From assembly GCF_907164915.1 (NCBI RefSeq), contig NC_061867.1, positions 1,336,001-1,400,000 of the forward strand: a stretch of DNA of 64,000 bases, written 5' to 3'. Both the position numbers and the translations under genes were made by a program. This stretch comes from Impatiens glandulifera (taxonomy: Eukaryota > Streptophyta > Magnoliopsida > Ericales > Balsaminaceae). The stretch's first letter is position 1. Every line of letters starts with the position of its first letter. Under the pieces are notes generated by a model, which saw nothing but the letters and a program-made list of their open reading frames with translations, made no database searches and had not been told where the DNA came from. Shown piece by piece: positions 22,922 to 36,076 of this stretch.

Positions 22922-23929
22922 TCATGTTTTTGTGGGAGGTCTGACAAGGCCCAAACCACTGCCACTACCCAAATGCTTGAAATCAGTTGCCATTAGGTTA
23001 TCTCCATGGGCAGCAAAGCCAGTACCTCCTTTTTCCAAATCAATCAAGTTCCTCTCTTTACACGGCTTGTCACAAACCAGACACACCTTGTCCACAGCCA
23101 TGAACTTACCCGCACATTTCTTGCAGAAAACATGCCCACACGAGCTCAGGGCCACAAGCGAGATTGTGTTAGTAAGAGTCGCCTTGCAACTCGGGCAGAT
23201 GTAACTTCTTGTCAGAAAATTGGATTTCTTGCCTTGATGATTGTTATCTTCTGTGAAATGGATTGGGAAAAGGCTCTTCAACTTGAGTTTTTCACTTCCT
23301 TCAGGGCAAGTCGTGCTGGCTGGTGGGGCATCCACTTTAGTAGGGGCTGCAGGTGTAGCAGATGGAAGCCAGAACGCTTTCATGGTTCTAAGCGCTTCTT
23401 CTTCGTAAGAGGTTGTCTTTACACTGTTTGCTCCATGGAAGCCACTATTCTTGACTATGCTGTAGTTCTTGTCATTATACTGGGGAACTGCACCATGGTT
23501 TTGCTGATCAAATGCATCCAATTCTTTCGCTTTCTGTAACGTTGATTTCTCTTCTTCCTCCTCTTTCTCTTGCTTCTGCTGGGCATTATGTGCAACTTGC
23601 TTCCTATTAAACAATCACAAATTGTTTTGTTTTACAGGTTCTTGATCAAAACAAGCTAACAAAATTACATAACAGTAAGCACAAATGTACCTTTGAATGT
23701 CTTTCTTCTGAGACAGTAAGCACTCTAGAATGCATTCTTTGCAGAAAGTATGGCCTTTCTGGCAACATAAGGGGTCAATGAAAGGCTTGAGACAGAGACA
23801 GCAGGAATCAAAAGGCTTAATCGAATCTCTTCCAAGTCTCTCCTTCTGTGTTCCATAACCTAGTTTCTTCTTCTCATCATAGGTGAAGAAAGCAAGATCA
23901 TTGTTGTTCTTCGAGTGTCTTTGAGGCAT
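22922..23929 (-). CDS. NOSIP-type RING/U-box protein (CSU1-like E3 ubiquitin ligase)
   Basis: Nitric-oxide-synthase-interacting-protein homologue; the Arabidopsis member CSU1 is a RING E3 ligase acting on the COP1/SPA system. Two exons, 23,691-23,929 and 22,922-23,603, joined at CAAAG|GT..AG|GAAG, give 306 residues, close to family length. The N-terminus MPQRHSKNNNDLAFFTYDEK is highly conserved. A first RING/U-box-like module is at 43-70 (CCLCLKPFIDPLCCQKGHTFCKEC), an acidic-basic coiled-coil stretch at 88-112, and a second RING at 216-260 (CPSCKATLTN..SSCGHVFCKKC..CLVCDKPC). The C-terminus KGGTGFAAHGDNL..GLGLVRP is also conserved. The start is the ATG at 23,929; the upstream in-frame TTG is leader. 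Everything expected is intact. Confidence 0.95.
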
Positions 23930-24440
23930 TTCACTACTCAAAAGACAGAATTCTCAGCTGATTCAGAGGATTTGAAACCCAAAACTTAGCAAGCTATGAA
24001 GTAAGAGTGGAAGAAGAACCTGATAAGGATAGCTCGGGAATACCCACTTCAGATCTGAATACAGCTTTCGAAATCGGTGAAATCAGATGTCGGAACTCCA
24101 AGACTTAAGCAAGAAAACCCTGGGTTAGCACAAAATCTGATTCAGAAGAGAACTAAGAAGAGTAATAGACATAAGGGACTAAACCCATGTACAGTTTAAC
24201 GATTCTTCCTTACCTCTGGTAGAATCGAAGCCCTTCACGACAGTCTTCTTGGATCGAAGAAGCCCTGGTTGTAATCGTCTTCTACTGGTACAAACAACGA
24301 GAGATCGTCTTCTTAGAACAAGCGACGAATCGACGAACGATCGTCTTCTCCTTAGAACAAACGGTCGTAATCTCCCTGACAAGCGGCAATGGCAGCGGTT
24401 CCCGTTATCTCTAGGGTTACCTCTAAGGGAGTGTTTGATT
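23930..24440 (-). promoter_or_regulatory. 5' leader, possible UTR intron and promoter of the NOSIP-like gene
   Basis: Minus-strand sequence contains CCAGAG|GTAAGG near 24,216 and CTTATCAG|GTTCTTC near 24,012, plausible borders of a 5'-UTR intron of about 200 bp. CCCTAAATCAAAC and AACCCTAGAG (telobox-like) around 24,400-24,445 mark the likely transcription start region, which is common in housekeeping genes. Confidence 0.45.
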
Positions 24441-24994
24441 TAGGGTATTATATTTACAATTTTCTAGTAAATTTGTCTATATATATATATTATAAATATA
24501 TTATTATATAATATATATTATTATTATTATTTTAGTTTTTTAGTTTTTTTCCATAAAATATAAACTCAACAAAACTGAAAAGTCAATATTTTTTGTTCTT
24601 TGGTCCACTGTCATGTTTAGTTGAATCGATTTTTTCGTCTCGAATTTTTATAATTTGAATACTACTCTCAATCGCGGATTGTGTGATATTTGTACCCTTC
24701 AATTGAATTGGTGATCTTTCCTCAAGTCCTTGTCCTGAGATGAAATAATCGTATCTTAAGTTTTTTTTTTTTATTTCTTCGATAAAAAGCTAATCAATTT
24801 GATTTTTCATATGACTTTTTACAATAATCCTTTAATTATTTGTTTGAATATCACACTATTCCGGTTATATAAATAAATAGTTCATTTTTATTTGACGGGA
24901 TCTTTTACTTTTATTGTGTTATTTATTAATTATTGACTAAGAATAATTTAATTGTTGCTTAAAATATTTAGTAGAGATTCGAAGACATTTTTAT

Positions 24995-26425
24995 AGGAAA
25001 TTTGATCAAATGACCCTCAAAAGAGGGGTCATTCTTATTTTTAACTCTAGTAAATTCAGTTTTTATTTTTAACATTTTTTTAAAAAAAGTTTCCATTTTT
25101 ACCCTTACTAACCTTTTTACATTTTTTTACTTTTTCTTTTTTTTTTCTTCCTCTTCCTTTTCCTTCAATTTCCATTTCCCTTTCTACCCGTTTTTTCTTT
25201 CCCCTCTTCCCTTCCCCCGGCGACAGTTCTCGACGGCTCCTCGGTTGCTCTCCCCCTACGACTTCCACACCCCACACCCCAAGCCGACTCCCCCACGACG
25301 GTTCCAGCCCCAGCCGACTCCCCCACCAGGGGCGGAGCCAAGTACAAGCTGGCCCGGGCTGTAGTCCGAGTAGCCTTAAACAACTTGTATGTATTTTATC
25401 AATAATGACGGTAAATTACAGTCGTTATTGGTTATTTTCCGTCGCTAAATGACATTGGTGACAGCAACCTATAAAACTAGCCCGGCTAGATTTTTTTAAT
25501 AAAAAATTAGCCCGGGTAGGTTTCAAATCCTGGCTCCGCCCCTGTCCCCAAGATCGTCGGACGCCCTCCCCTCGAGCCCGACTACCCGTTGATCGCCAAA
25601 CGCTTCCAAGCCGACTCCCGGCGATCGCCAAGTCCCGGAGACGCTGAGCCCGACGTTCGCCCAGCATTACTGAGGTTAGTTCGACTACTCCCCGATGATT
25701 TTACTATTTTTGCATGTTAAGTATGAAAGTTTTATGGTTTTAGGGTTTTAGTTTAGGGTTTATGTTTTAGTTAGTTATATTGCATAAACCCTAAACTATG
25801 TTAACTATGTTAGTTCTATTTTTGCATGTTAACTATGTTTTATGGTTTTTGCATGTTAATTATCAAAACATTTCAAACTAAAACAATAGAACTAACTAAA
25901 GCATAAACCCTAAACTAAAACCGTAAAACCACAAAACCTTCATACTTAACATGCAAAAACAGTAAAATCATCGGAGAGTAGTCGAACTAACTTCAGTAAT
26001 GCTGGGCGAACGTTGGGCTCAGCGTCTCCGGGACTTGACGATCGTCGGGAGTCGTCCTAGAAGCGTTTGGCGATCAACGGGTAGTCGGGCTCGAGGGGTA
26101 GGCGTCCGACGATTGTGGGGGAGTCGGCTGGGGCTAGAACCGTCGTGGGGGAGTCGGCTTAGGGTGTGGGGTGTGGGAGTCGCAGGAGGAGAGCAACCGG
26201 GGAGCCTTCAGGGACTGTCGCCGGGGGAAGGGAAGAGGAGAATGAAAAAACGGGTAGAAATGGAAGGAAAAGGAAGAGGAAGAAAAAAAAGAAAAAAAAT
26301 ATAAAAATGTTAGTAAGGGTAAAAATGGATTTTTTTTTTTAAAAAAAGTTAAAAATAAAAACTGAATTTAGTAAGGTTAAAAATGAGAATGACCCTCTTT
26401 TGAGAGTTATTTAATCAAATTTCCC
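24995..26425. mobile_element. Mutator-like (MULE) foldback element, non-autonomous
   Basis: The element is flanked by a perfect 9-bp duplication, CATTTTTAT, at 24,986-24,994 and 26,426-26,434, the length made by Mutator-like transposases. The ends are inverted (AGGAAATTTGATC and GATTAAATTTCCC in complement). Almost the whole element is one inverted repeat: left arm 24,995 to about 25,782, right arm about 25,885-26,425, with a ~100-bp loop. The inner arms are GC-rich (CCGACTCCCCCAC.., GATCGTCGGACGCC..) and unlike the surrounding DNA, so they may be captured host sequence. No transposase is encoded. Short open frames in the arms mirror each other and are not taken as genes. Confidence 0.88.
25327..25544. 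mobile_element. hAT MITE nested in the left arm of the foldback element
   Basis: 218 bp with terminal inverted repeats CAGGGGCGGAGCCA and TGGCTCCGCCCCTG. It interrupts the left arm; the right arm keeps the empty site (CTCCCCCACAATCGTCGGA in complement). The 8-bp duplication is imperfect: TCCCCCAC (25,319-25,326) and TCCCCAAG (25,545-25,552). 8-bp duplications and CAGGG ends are hAT hallmarks. It is related to the element at 37,621-37,818 (shared CCCGGG..TAGG and a TCGTTATT-containing centre). Confidence 0.85.
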
Positions 26426-26434
26426 CATTTTTAT

Positions 26435-29400
26435 TGGTTCGATTGGCTTGCTCTACTTCAACACTAATAGTTCACCGACTCAAATTAGTTAATTTGTTTT
26501 TGAAGAAATTATTAACATTTCATCGTTTGATTTTTCACCGTGTGTTTTATTTTTGTAAATTTTATTTATATAATTATCATTAGATCATTAATTGTTTGTT
26601 TTGATTTTTTTAAAGTATTATTTATTATATATAATAAAAAATAAATACTTCAACATAATATATATATATATATATATTCCCGTACTTCTTAATCTATTTA
26701 AACAACCCCATTAACTTGATCTTGGATTAAATTTCACTCAAAACTTCAGCTTAAAATCAAATTGATTTAAAATAATTATTTGTCATTGATTTTGATCTCA
26801 AGTTATTTTTTCATTAATTTAACTAAAAGTTTGGTATAAAATCAATATATAACTAATATTTTATATTATTACTATTATCATTTACTGAAATATATGTATA
26901 CATGAATTAGTTAGATATTTAACCAAAATGAAATATATATTAAAATAAAATAAATTTAATATATATATATAGTAAAAAAAAAAATCATTAAACATAAAAA
27001 ATTAATCATTAAGCTTCACATAAAAAAAAATCATACTAAAATTATATCATAATGTATATGTATAATGTGATGTATGTAGGAATAATAACTATTCACTACT
27101 TTTTTTAAATCTTATTTTTTTCTGTGTGTGAAACACTTTTTTTTTTTTTTAAAAGTGTACAAATATAGACTATATTAATGTTGTATATAATTTTCTATTT
27201 AGGAAGGGGATTAAATAAAAAAAAACCTTTAATCATCAAATTTTAACACAATAATTTGTTACAACCAAAAAAACTATATATATTAGGAAAAAGAGCAACT
27301 ACATATAAGGTTGTATTATTTAAGTTATAGATGATGAGATTAATTATAAATCATTGTTCACATGATAGTTGTACCAACTAACTAGCAAATTAAACCATTA
27401 ATGATCAAACCATTCTTCTTCAAAATAAATTCAAATTGTTTTTTTATTTGTCGAACTTAAATTATCGAGAACATATTGATACGAACAATACATACTTAAA
27501 CAACAATTCTATAGTAATCAAACATCTTTCCTTAAATAATCACTAAAATTGTAGAAAGTCTGGATCTCCGAAGAATCTCAACAATTGAGATATACAATCA
27601 AGAAATTTTCAACAGTTGTTTAAACTTCTTTCTTTTTTGAGTGAAACAATTTTTTTTTGTTAATAGAGGAGAAAATTAGTGAATGATGGAAAAGGGTGCT
27701 TAGGGTTTACTTTTATTATGTATTGAATTAGTGTTGAAATAGCTTTTTGGAACATCTGAATTAGGCTTAAAGTAACACAAATAAAAATGAATAAATGTGC
27801 TAGAAATGTTGATAATTTGCCCCCCTTGTAGCATGCCAGCCTGCAGTTCTTGTTCCCTTTCTTCCTGTCATTTTCTTTTCCACTTTAAAATTTCTTTTCA
27901 ATTATTTTTGAAAAAAAATGAAAACTTTAAAACCTTCTTTATTTTTTGGTTCCACAACTATGGGTTTAATGGGATACTTATATATAGCCAAAGAATACTA
28001 TGCAATTGTTAAATGGAATATTTTAGTGAACTTAACACATAAAACCGGCGTAACAGTTTGTGACGACATATAAGAATCAACATTGTCATTAAAATGTTAG
28101 TAACGACGAATCTATTATTATAGTTGTTATTATTTCGATTTCTAGTTTGTGTTATATATGTTAAAGGCAAAAGTCAAAGTACCAAAGAGATTGGTTGTTT
28201 AATCACTTCTCAACATTAAGATCTACTTTGATTTTGGGATCTATGAATTTCTTTTATCAAAAAAAATCTCCGATATCAACTCATTCATCGACTAAAATAT
28301 TGATAATTTATTTCTATAAAATTTAAATATATATAAGAGAACATTATATATAATAATTAGTTTGACCAATTAAAAAACTAAAATAACTTAATTTTTTATC
28401 TAATAATTTATTTAAAACGAGCCCATTAAAAATCTCAAATAACCCACTATGAAAAAGGTCTAATTAAAAAATGTGATCACATTTGTTATTGGAATTTTTT
28501 TAACTCATCTCATTTAATTTAACCCAAGTATATATTTCTGTTTTTTTATAAAGGGTACAAATGAATTGAAATAATGATCATATATACTCAAATAAAAAAT
28601 GAGTGTAAAGTAGATGGTTGATTGAACATACATGTATTTGTACAATGTACATGTAGGTACATAGTAGAATAATAATAAGTGATAAGGAATCTAGACAAAA
28701 GAAATACATAAATAAATGATATGAGTAGTGATTAATTAATTCCTAGGACTATGAAGCTAAGCTAATGATTTTTTTTTGGCAATTTTGAAGCTAGTAAGTC
28801 ATTTATAATATATATACACAATACAAATGATGAACTCTCACATGGGCACTTGTACTAGTTACTTGTGGTACAAACAATAGTAAAATTAAATATAATAATT
28901 CCACTTATAAAAATACAATATTAACATAACATTGAATGATAAGTGCGCATGCATCTTGTTTCAGTTTTACACTTGCAATATACATTGCATGCATGCCCCC
29001 ATCCACATGCATTTTTTAAGGAATGAGAATCAATTATGTTAAACAAACAGGGTGTAATCCCTCGGGTTAAGCCTTTTATGTTATATTGAAACATATAGTT
29101 TTGTATTAATTTAGTAGTGCTATTAAGGTTGCGGATTCAACTCTGGTATAAAACAACTTTTTTAGGATTTTTAATCGGCAAACTAGCTCATTGCATTTCT
29201 TTAGGCCGGCCCTGACCCACCTCAATGATGATCTTGAAGTGGTCAAATTGAGTCAGACATGTCTCTTTCAATAATTTCTGATTATCCTAGGCCGGAAAAT
29301 ACGTACGAATCAGTCAAAAATCTTCTTTTTATCTCTCATTGTGTGTGTTTTGATGATTTTGTTTTGTGGGAGTGAGTGAAGGCTAGCTATAATGAATCCG

Positions 29401-29600
29401 TAAGAGCACGCTTAATAATGTTGTCTCCTATATACTATACTATATGGGATCACCAATTCAATCCATGATATTGCTTAAAAGGAACATTCCTTTTCATGCT
29501 TGTCTTCAACCCAAGTAAGATCCATTCGATTCACCACAAACAATATCCTTCATTTGACCTATTAGCTACCTACCTATATATAGCTACCTTTCCCACAATT
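26435..29600. other. AT-rich intergenic DNA
   Basis: No gene supported. It holds a TA run near 26,660-26,680, a segment at 27,675-27,809 matching 14,585-14,715, and CATGCATG-type motifs around 28,945 and 28,990-29,010. GGCCGGCCCTG at about 29,203-29,213 looks like the terminal motif of a hAT MITE, without an identified partner end. Confidence 0.4.
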
Positions 29601-32135
29601 ACAAACATTTATTGAATTTTAGACCACCCTTTTTCAAGATATTTAAACCAACCCACCCCACCCCCACCCAATTTCAAATAATTTTAAACTCAATTTGCTT
29701 CTCCAGGCACCTACTTACCCTATCTCCAACCCCATTCCTCGCAGGTTGTCTTCCAATATATCCTTAATGGAGAAGAAGAAGGATTAACCCAGGTACAACT
29801 TTATCATTAAAATAACTTAATTAGCTAGCTTTTTACAAATTAAGAAATTCGATGAACATGCATGTCTTAATTTCCTAACACACAGTACCCAACATGCAAT
29901 ATTAATGTTTCTAGCTAGGGTATACTTTCGTAATAGTCCCTATTGAGTTACCTTTCGTATAGGGTGAATGTCCATTCTTTAATTTATCCCTATTAGGATT
30001 CCTTGTCTAATTAAGGCTAGCTATAAAAAAAAAACATTTACTTAGTTTGTTTGATGATATGTCCCTAGCTACTTTCATTGATATACTTCAAGCTGGCATC
30101 AAACAATGAAATGATCACCAATTAATTCATTTTCCAGATTTAACCTAGTTATATCTATAAGAAAGACCAATATTGAGATCAAATCTTTTGGGACAATTCA
30201 TGCATCTCGCGATGATCTAGCTTAGTTATCTACAAGTCGATTAACCTATGGATTGAGTTTTAATTGCAGGACATTATTAGTCTCCTAGATGCATGTAGCC
30301 TCCTTATTATTTTCAATTTATTTAGGGTAACAATTAATGACATTTTTTAAATCAAAATCTTTGTTAGACTGTTATAAATCTCAACATTTTTATTATTATT
30401 ATTTAAAGATGGATCCTATTCATTTTTTGAAACATGCCCAATAAGTAATGAACACATTGAACTCAACTACAATATTGGCTAGAATCAAATGAATTGATTA
30501 CAAAAATAGGCAAAGATGACAATTTTGTGTGTGAAAGTGAAAAAGTTATAGGAATATAAAGTTTAAAAGTAAAACAAGACCCAGCATTCCCACTCAATTT
30601 TATTATGTTCACTTTTATTATTCATATATGTAAAAAATCAAAATAATTAATTTTAAGATGATTCTATGCTGAAATGAAACACTTTTTACCTGGAGAATAC
30701 AAACTAAATTGTTCACATTTCTTTTAAAAAGTAAGACATATTTTTATTTTTTTTAAACTCAGATCCCATAAAGATCACATATATCGATCAATGACAAATT
30801 AATATTTACCAATACAGATTAAACTGTCACAAGATTTATCTCCTTTTTTTTTTAAGTTTCATGCAAATAAATAAATTAATTAATTAAAAAATAATAATAA
30901 AAATCATTAAATTGTGACATGATTTGTCATAAATTTAACGTAATAAAACTAAAATAAGTAAAATACAACATCAAGTTTACAAAAACATAAATGAACGTAA
31001 TTACATCAAAACATTTTATAAGAATTAAAATCAATATTAATCATATTCCTATTAATACAAAAATTTGTCTTTATTTTCTTCAGAATTTCACAATTTACTA
31101 TTGTTAAACTTCGAATATTTATATTTCTTATATCAAACAACGTAAATAACCACAAATTTAAACATCATCAAGTATAATCTATTTTTTTAGAAAAACAGTG
31201 TTATTTTCATATTTGAAAAAACATAAATATAAACTTTTGAAAGACAATTAAAAATAATATTTAGCCACAATCACAATTATTTTTTATAATGGACAAGGTT
31301 AAAAATAAAAGAGAATTCAATTGTATTTGTTATGAAAAGTACTGTGATTGAATTTTTCTATTATAAAAAATAAGTAAATTTTTGATTTTGTTACATTTTC
31401 TTTTTAATAACTCTTTTGAAGTAGTTTGTTGGAGAAAAACTATGACAACTGCTATTGCAACTTTGTGTATTTCAATATGTTTGTATTTCGCATAAATTTT
31501 TATCCCTTTAACATTATTGATCATAGATCTTTATAAATCAGACTCGATAAATATTTTTTCTCGTAGTATCTTCAACTGTAAGTTTTTTTATATAAATTTC
31601 ACCAATCAATTAACCAAGGAAGGCATGATCCATGAATTTTTAAACAGTAAAACATAAAACCCAAACAAAAATGTGACAAAAGGAAAAAGAATAGTAATTC
31701 AATTCTCATTACATATGAGAAGAAATTTATGTAGGAAGAGACAGTAGTTTATATAACATCTTCTCTCCAACAACTCAAATTTGAGAAATAACAATACAAA
31801 ACAACAATATTACTTAATAAAAAAGTCAATTCAGACAAACCATCTAGTATATGTATATATATATATATATATAGTCAATTATTTATATAATATGCATCTT
31901 AATTCTTAAGGTTGCTACCCTTTAATTCATTAATACAATGGGTAGCATGCATGTATATATGTATATCCCATGTACTAGGTCTTATAATAATAATAATGTA
32001 CATCAAGCTGAATCAAAATTCCTTGATTTTGTTTTTCTTTTAGACCATCATCTTCCTATTATTATTATTATCATCATTATTATTATTATATGTATTATTA
32101 TGATTATGTATGGTTTGGAGGATATATAATATAGT
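29601..32135. other. AT-rich intergenic DNA downstream of the NAC gene
   Basis: A C-rich patch (ACCCACCCCACCCCCACCC) lies near 29,650 and moderately GC sequence continues to about 29,790; no ORF, tRNA or known microRNA sequence was recognised. The rest is AT-rich with (TTA)n near 32,055-32,100. Confidence 0.4.
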
Positions 32136-33572
32136 TTATTTCCATAGATCAATTGGACAAGCTGAGGTGGAGATTGATGCATACTCTGTTGAAGCCATTT
32201 CTTGCCTCATTTGATCAGTCACATGGAAGGAAGTTGCATTTGGGTAATGGTCTTCTTCTCTAGATGCTTCTTCTGGGCTAAGTTGAGATGCGACGAATTT
32301 GTCGAGGATTCTCCAATCTGTCAATTGATCAACAGCTTGATCGTTGTTGTTGTTGTTGCTAAACATTGGGCTCACATGATGGTGTATCATGTTTTGATGT
32401 AAATGATCTTCTTGAGTAGCATATTGAGCGATTGAGTTACAGCTTTCGCTAGCGGTTGGCTGAGGAGGCATTTTAGGGCTTTCCAAATGAGGAAGTTGGA
32501 GAAACGGATCGTGATGATGATGGTGATGGGACATGTTGTGATGCAATTCGAGCTCTTGCTTGCATAAGTAGTTTAGATTTTGGCGAGGGTATGAATTGTA
32601 AGGATGAGATAGGCTCCTCGGTGAATCAAAATCAGGCATGAATGATACTTGTTCATCGTACCAATGTGGTGATTCGAGATCATCCATTCTACGTGTTGTA
32701 GCGATTCTCTTCTTGAAAACCCTACACACAGCCCATCCTTCTTCCTGCATTGTTGAAAACAAAATGGTTTAAATTTTTTTAATTTAGTTGGGTATTATTT
32801 TTTTGGCATGTAAATTCTCTTCACATGCACTTTTGTGTACAAATAAAATGTTTCATCTTTCACAAATGACTTATTGGCATATGTTATATGTGGCATGTGT
32901 AGGGCAAGAAGAGACATGATTTTTGTGCTACCTAAAAGAGGCAAAGATTATGTTCTGAAAAAATATATATCTTGATATATATTTTTTGTTTAATATCTAA
33001 AATTATAAGAATAAATGAATATACACATTAACAAAATTATATAATTGTTTAACTTACCTGTGGAGTGCCGTTTTCATCTGTCTCTAATCGATATTCATGC
33101 ATAATCCAATCGGATTTGCGCCCATTCGGGGCACGACCTTTATAAAACACAAGAGTCTTTCTCATACCAATCAAGCATTGTTTCAAGTAAATCGCCTTGT
33201 CTCTTCCAGTAGCCTTCCAAAATCCGGCTTTGGTTGCCCTATTAGTACGAGTTCCGGTTGGATACTTCTTGTCTTTGTGGCTGAAAAAATACCACTCGTT
33301 CTGATCATCGCTTCCAATCTTGCAAAGTTCTAGACGACAATTGTAATGTAACAAACAATTATTAGCAAATTAAATAATTAAAAACATACTAAAACTCTTG
33401 TATACAACTAACCTTGAAGATCCCATGGCTCAATTTTGTAGAGATCAACATCCTTAATGACATCAAAGTCAGTCCTCTTTGAAGTTATTTTGTTCCTCAA
33501 GTAATAATCAACAAGTTCTTCATCGGTAGGATGAAATCTAAAACCGGGAGGCACGGGCGTAAATGATTCCAT
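32136..33572 (-). CDS. NAC transcription factor, VND4/5/6-like
   Basis: VND proteins switch on vessel (xylem) differentiation and secondary-wall genes. Exons 33,413-33,572, 33,058-33,329 and 32,136-32,744 join in frame (346 residues) at the two intron positions usual for NAC genes. The NAC domain occupies about 8-160: [124 protein letters not shown]. The start [13 protein letters not shown] and the C-terminal pieces [36 protein letters not shown] and terminal PIDLWK are characteristic of the VND4/5/6 clade rather than VND7 or SMB. A run of six His and a poly-Asn run lie in the activation region. ATG 33,570-33,572 is chosen because a splice acceptor (TGCAG) lies between it and the upstream in-frame ATG. 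Confidence 0.95.
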
Positions 33573-33598
33573 CTTATCCGCAACAACAACTTCTAAAC

Positions 33599-34157
33599 CT
33601 GCATTTACCATTAAAACATTAATCTTAATAAGATGTCACAACCTTCTCCTTTACATGTATTATTGTTCAAGTTTCCTTTTCTCTTCAAGTATGTAAATGT
33701 AAAGGAAAGTAGTGATAATTAGGGTTCCACTCCACTCACAAAAGGGAATGGTGATCAAGAATTATTATTATGTTTAATATAATGAATGGTGATCAAGAAT
33801 GTTTTGTAGAACAATCAATCTTTTTCTAAAACCAGACATGATTAAGATCATGATCATGATCATTAACAACACATGTCACATAAAATATCATACAATCCCA
33901 TTGAAAAACTAAACCCTATAGCATTGTAATGCAATTAAATGTTATTTTATGAGAAGTTCCAAATAAACCTAATCAAAAATAAAAATCATGTCTTCATCCA
34001 TCGAAATTATGATCATGACTCGAGATCTCTTTTGATCGCGATCCATCTAACTAACTTGTGATCAACTTATCGAAAGATCTATGCATGATGAACACATATA
34101 TCAAACTAATTATCAAAATCATGCAAAATTTACATGTATAGAAAGAAGAAAACTTAC
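33599..34157 (-). other. Probable 5'-UTR intron of the NAC gene
   Basis: On the minus strand a strong donor CTCTT|GTAAGTTTTC at 34,157 and an acceptor AAATGCAG at 33,599 bound 559 bp with several stops. If spliced, the in-frame ATG at 33,611 is removed and MESF becomes the start, matching the family. Leader sequence probably continues to about 34,300. Confidence 0.55.
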
Positions 34158-34419
34158 AAGAGAGTGTTGAAGCTTAAGCAAAGATGAAGGAATGATCACT
34201 TCATCAATTGGTGACAAGAAATTTTGGATCTTTGATATATCACTTGCCACATACACTAACTTCTTACTTATTCAACTTTCTTCAATAGATGAAATGAAGA
34301 TTGATTGATCTTCTCTGAATTATATAAAGAAAAAGTAATTTTCCTCGGGAATTGAGCTAGTTGATATCAAATCCCAAAGAGAAACAAGAACATGAACAAG
34401 AACTAGAGAGAGAAAAAGA

Positions 34420-35914
34420 AAAAAAGCAAAGGTTTGAAGAGGGAGGGACGTGGAATAGAGAAAAGACAAGGTTAAATAAGAAGCAAACATGTGCTAGAAA
34501 AAAAAAAGGATTATAATTAAATCAGCTTTCTTGTTACACTTCTCATGTTTTCTTTTTCTTTTTTTTTCTTTTTCATCAATCCCTACATATTTCACTTTTG
34601 AAAAACTCTTTTAATCTCAGTTTGGTTTATATTTTATTAAAACAATTATTTCGAGTAACTATGTTATTTAGATTAGACGATGTTATAAATTTATTAATAT
34701 TTTCTTGTTTAAATTCAGTTCAAAAATGATTTTAAATAGAAGTTTATAATAAAAATATGAAATCAAATAAAGAAAACTCTACGCCGACCAAGCAAAAGGA
34801 GGCTAATTTCGATGAGAAACATTCGTTACGAGATTGACATCACTATTTTATTTAAAAATTTGAGTAATTTGTTAGTTATGTTCGATTATTGTGAAACATC
34901 CGTTACGACGACAATATTTTATTTAGAGATTTGAGTGATTTGTTAGGATTCTTCTACTTTTTTTTTTATAGTTTTTCATGTTCTATTTCTTACTTTTCTT
35001 TATGTAACTTATAATACATTATTTTATTACTTGTTTTATAGTGGTTTTAACATTATTTTTTCACAGTAAATAAGATTTTTATTATTGTCTATCTATCAAA
35101 AAGATATATATGACATGAAAAAATTATTTTCTATCTATTTCAAATATATAACTTTAAATGTTAATAATTTTAATTTAACAAAAATACATGCTAGCTCATT
35201 CAAAGAAAAATAGACAAGAAAGGATATTAATTTCGTCCTTAACAAACAAACATTAAAAAAATCATTTATAAGGTAGTAAAAACATGAAAAAGGAAAGAAA
35301 AGAAATTGATATCACTAATTCAAATGCTGAAATAAAGACTCTTTTGCTTAATATTGTGGCTTTTAGATTGTAACGGAAGTTTACAAATATATTTTATTTA
35401 TTAGGTTACGTTTGTGTTTGCATGTTTAGTTAATTTTGTTTTATTTTTTCAAAATAAAACTCAGAAATTTAAACTATTATTTTACATAAACTAATAACAA
35501 TACATTTAATATTATTATTCTTGTTTTACATGTAATGCGATATTTTATTTTACAGTGAATTAATTAAAAATAATTTTATCCTTTATACAAAAAAAAAATA
35601 AAAGAATGAAACTATTTTGCATTTTCTCAAATATTAAAAAATTATGGTGAAAAAAATCAAACAAACAATACAAATATATTTAGATAAAAGTGTAATTCAT
35701 ATTTGTTTCTTAATAAAATAAAAATAAACAATTTTTAAACATATTTTATTAAATAAATTTAATTATATTAATTTATACCAAATATCAAATTTCATTTTCT
35801 TCATTTTTAAATGTGATAAAAAAGCCAATTATTATTTATTTATTTTATAAATATAATTTTATATTCTAAACTGAGTCATAAATACAGATGAGATGGTTAA
35901 CTTCCTAAATTTGA

Positions 35915-35948
<34 letters not shown>

Positions 35949-36076
35949 TATATAAAAAAAGTATGTCTAAAATATACTAGTAATATAATATAAATTATAT
36001 TATAAAGTATTAAACTCTTATAAGACTCTAGCATTGACACATTAACTAAACGTACAAGTAATTTTTTTTTTTCTTG
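34420..36076. other. AT-rich DNA upstream of the NAC gene
   Basis: No gene supported. A roughly 100-bp imperfect tandem duplication (GAAACATYCGTTACGA..TTTGAGTRATTTGTTAG) lies at about 34,820-34,945, and a TA run at 35,925-35,949. Confidence 0.4.

Noticed and set aside
23006..23539. 177-codon plus-strand open frame opposite the NOSIP-like gene
   Set aside because: It is the antisense of a conserved exon, has no recognisable domain and no splice or promoter context.
25735..25800. TTTAGGG-like motifs suggesting an interstitial telomere tract
   Set aside because: Only single, non-tandem TTTAGGG/AAACCCTAAA motifs occur, mirrored in both arms of the foldback element; there is no repeat array.
25999..26304. 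101-codon frame in the right arm of the foldback element
   Set aside because: Its start is mirrored by a frame in the left arm; composition reflects GC-rich inverted sequence without a known domain.
29203..29213. GGCCGGCCCTG as a hAT MITE end
   Set aside because: No partner end or 8-bp duplication was located, so no element is called.
32202..32402. Plus-strand frame opposite the NAC gene
   Set aside because: Antisense shadow of the well-supported NAC exon 3.
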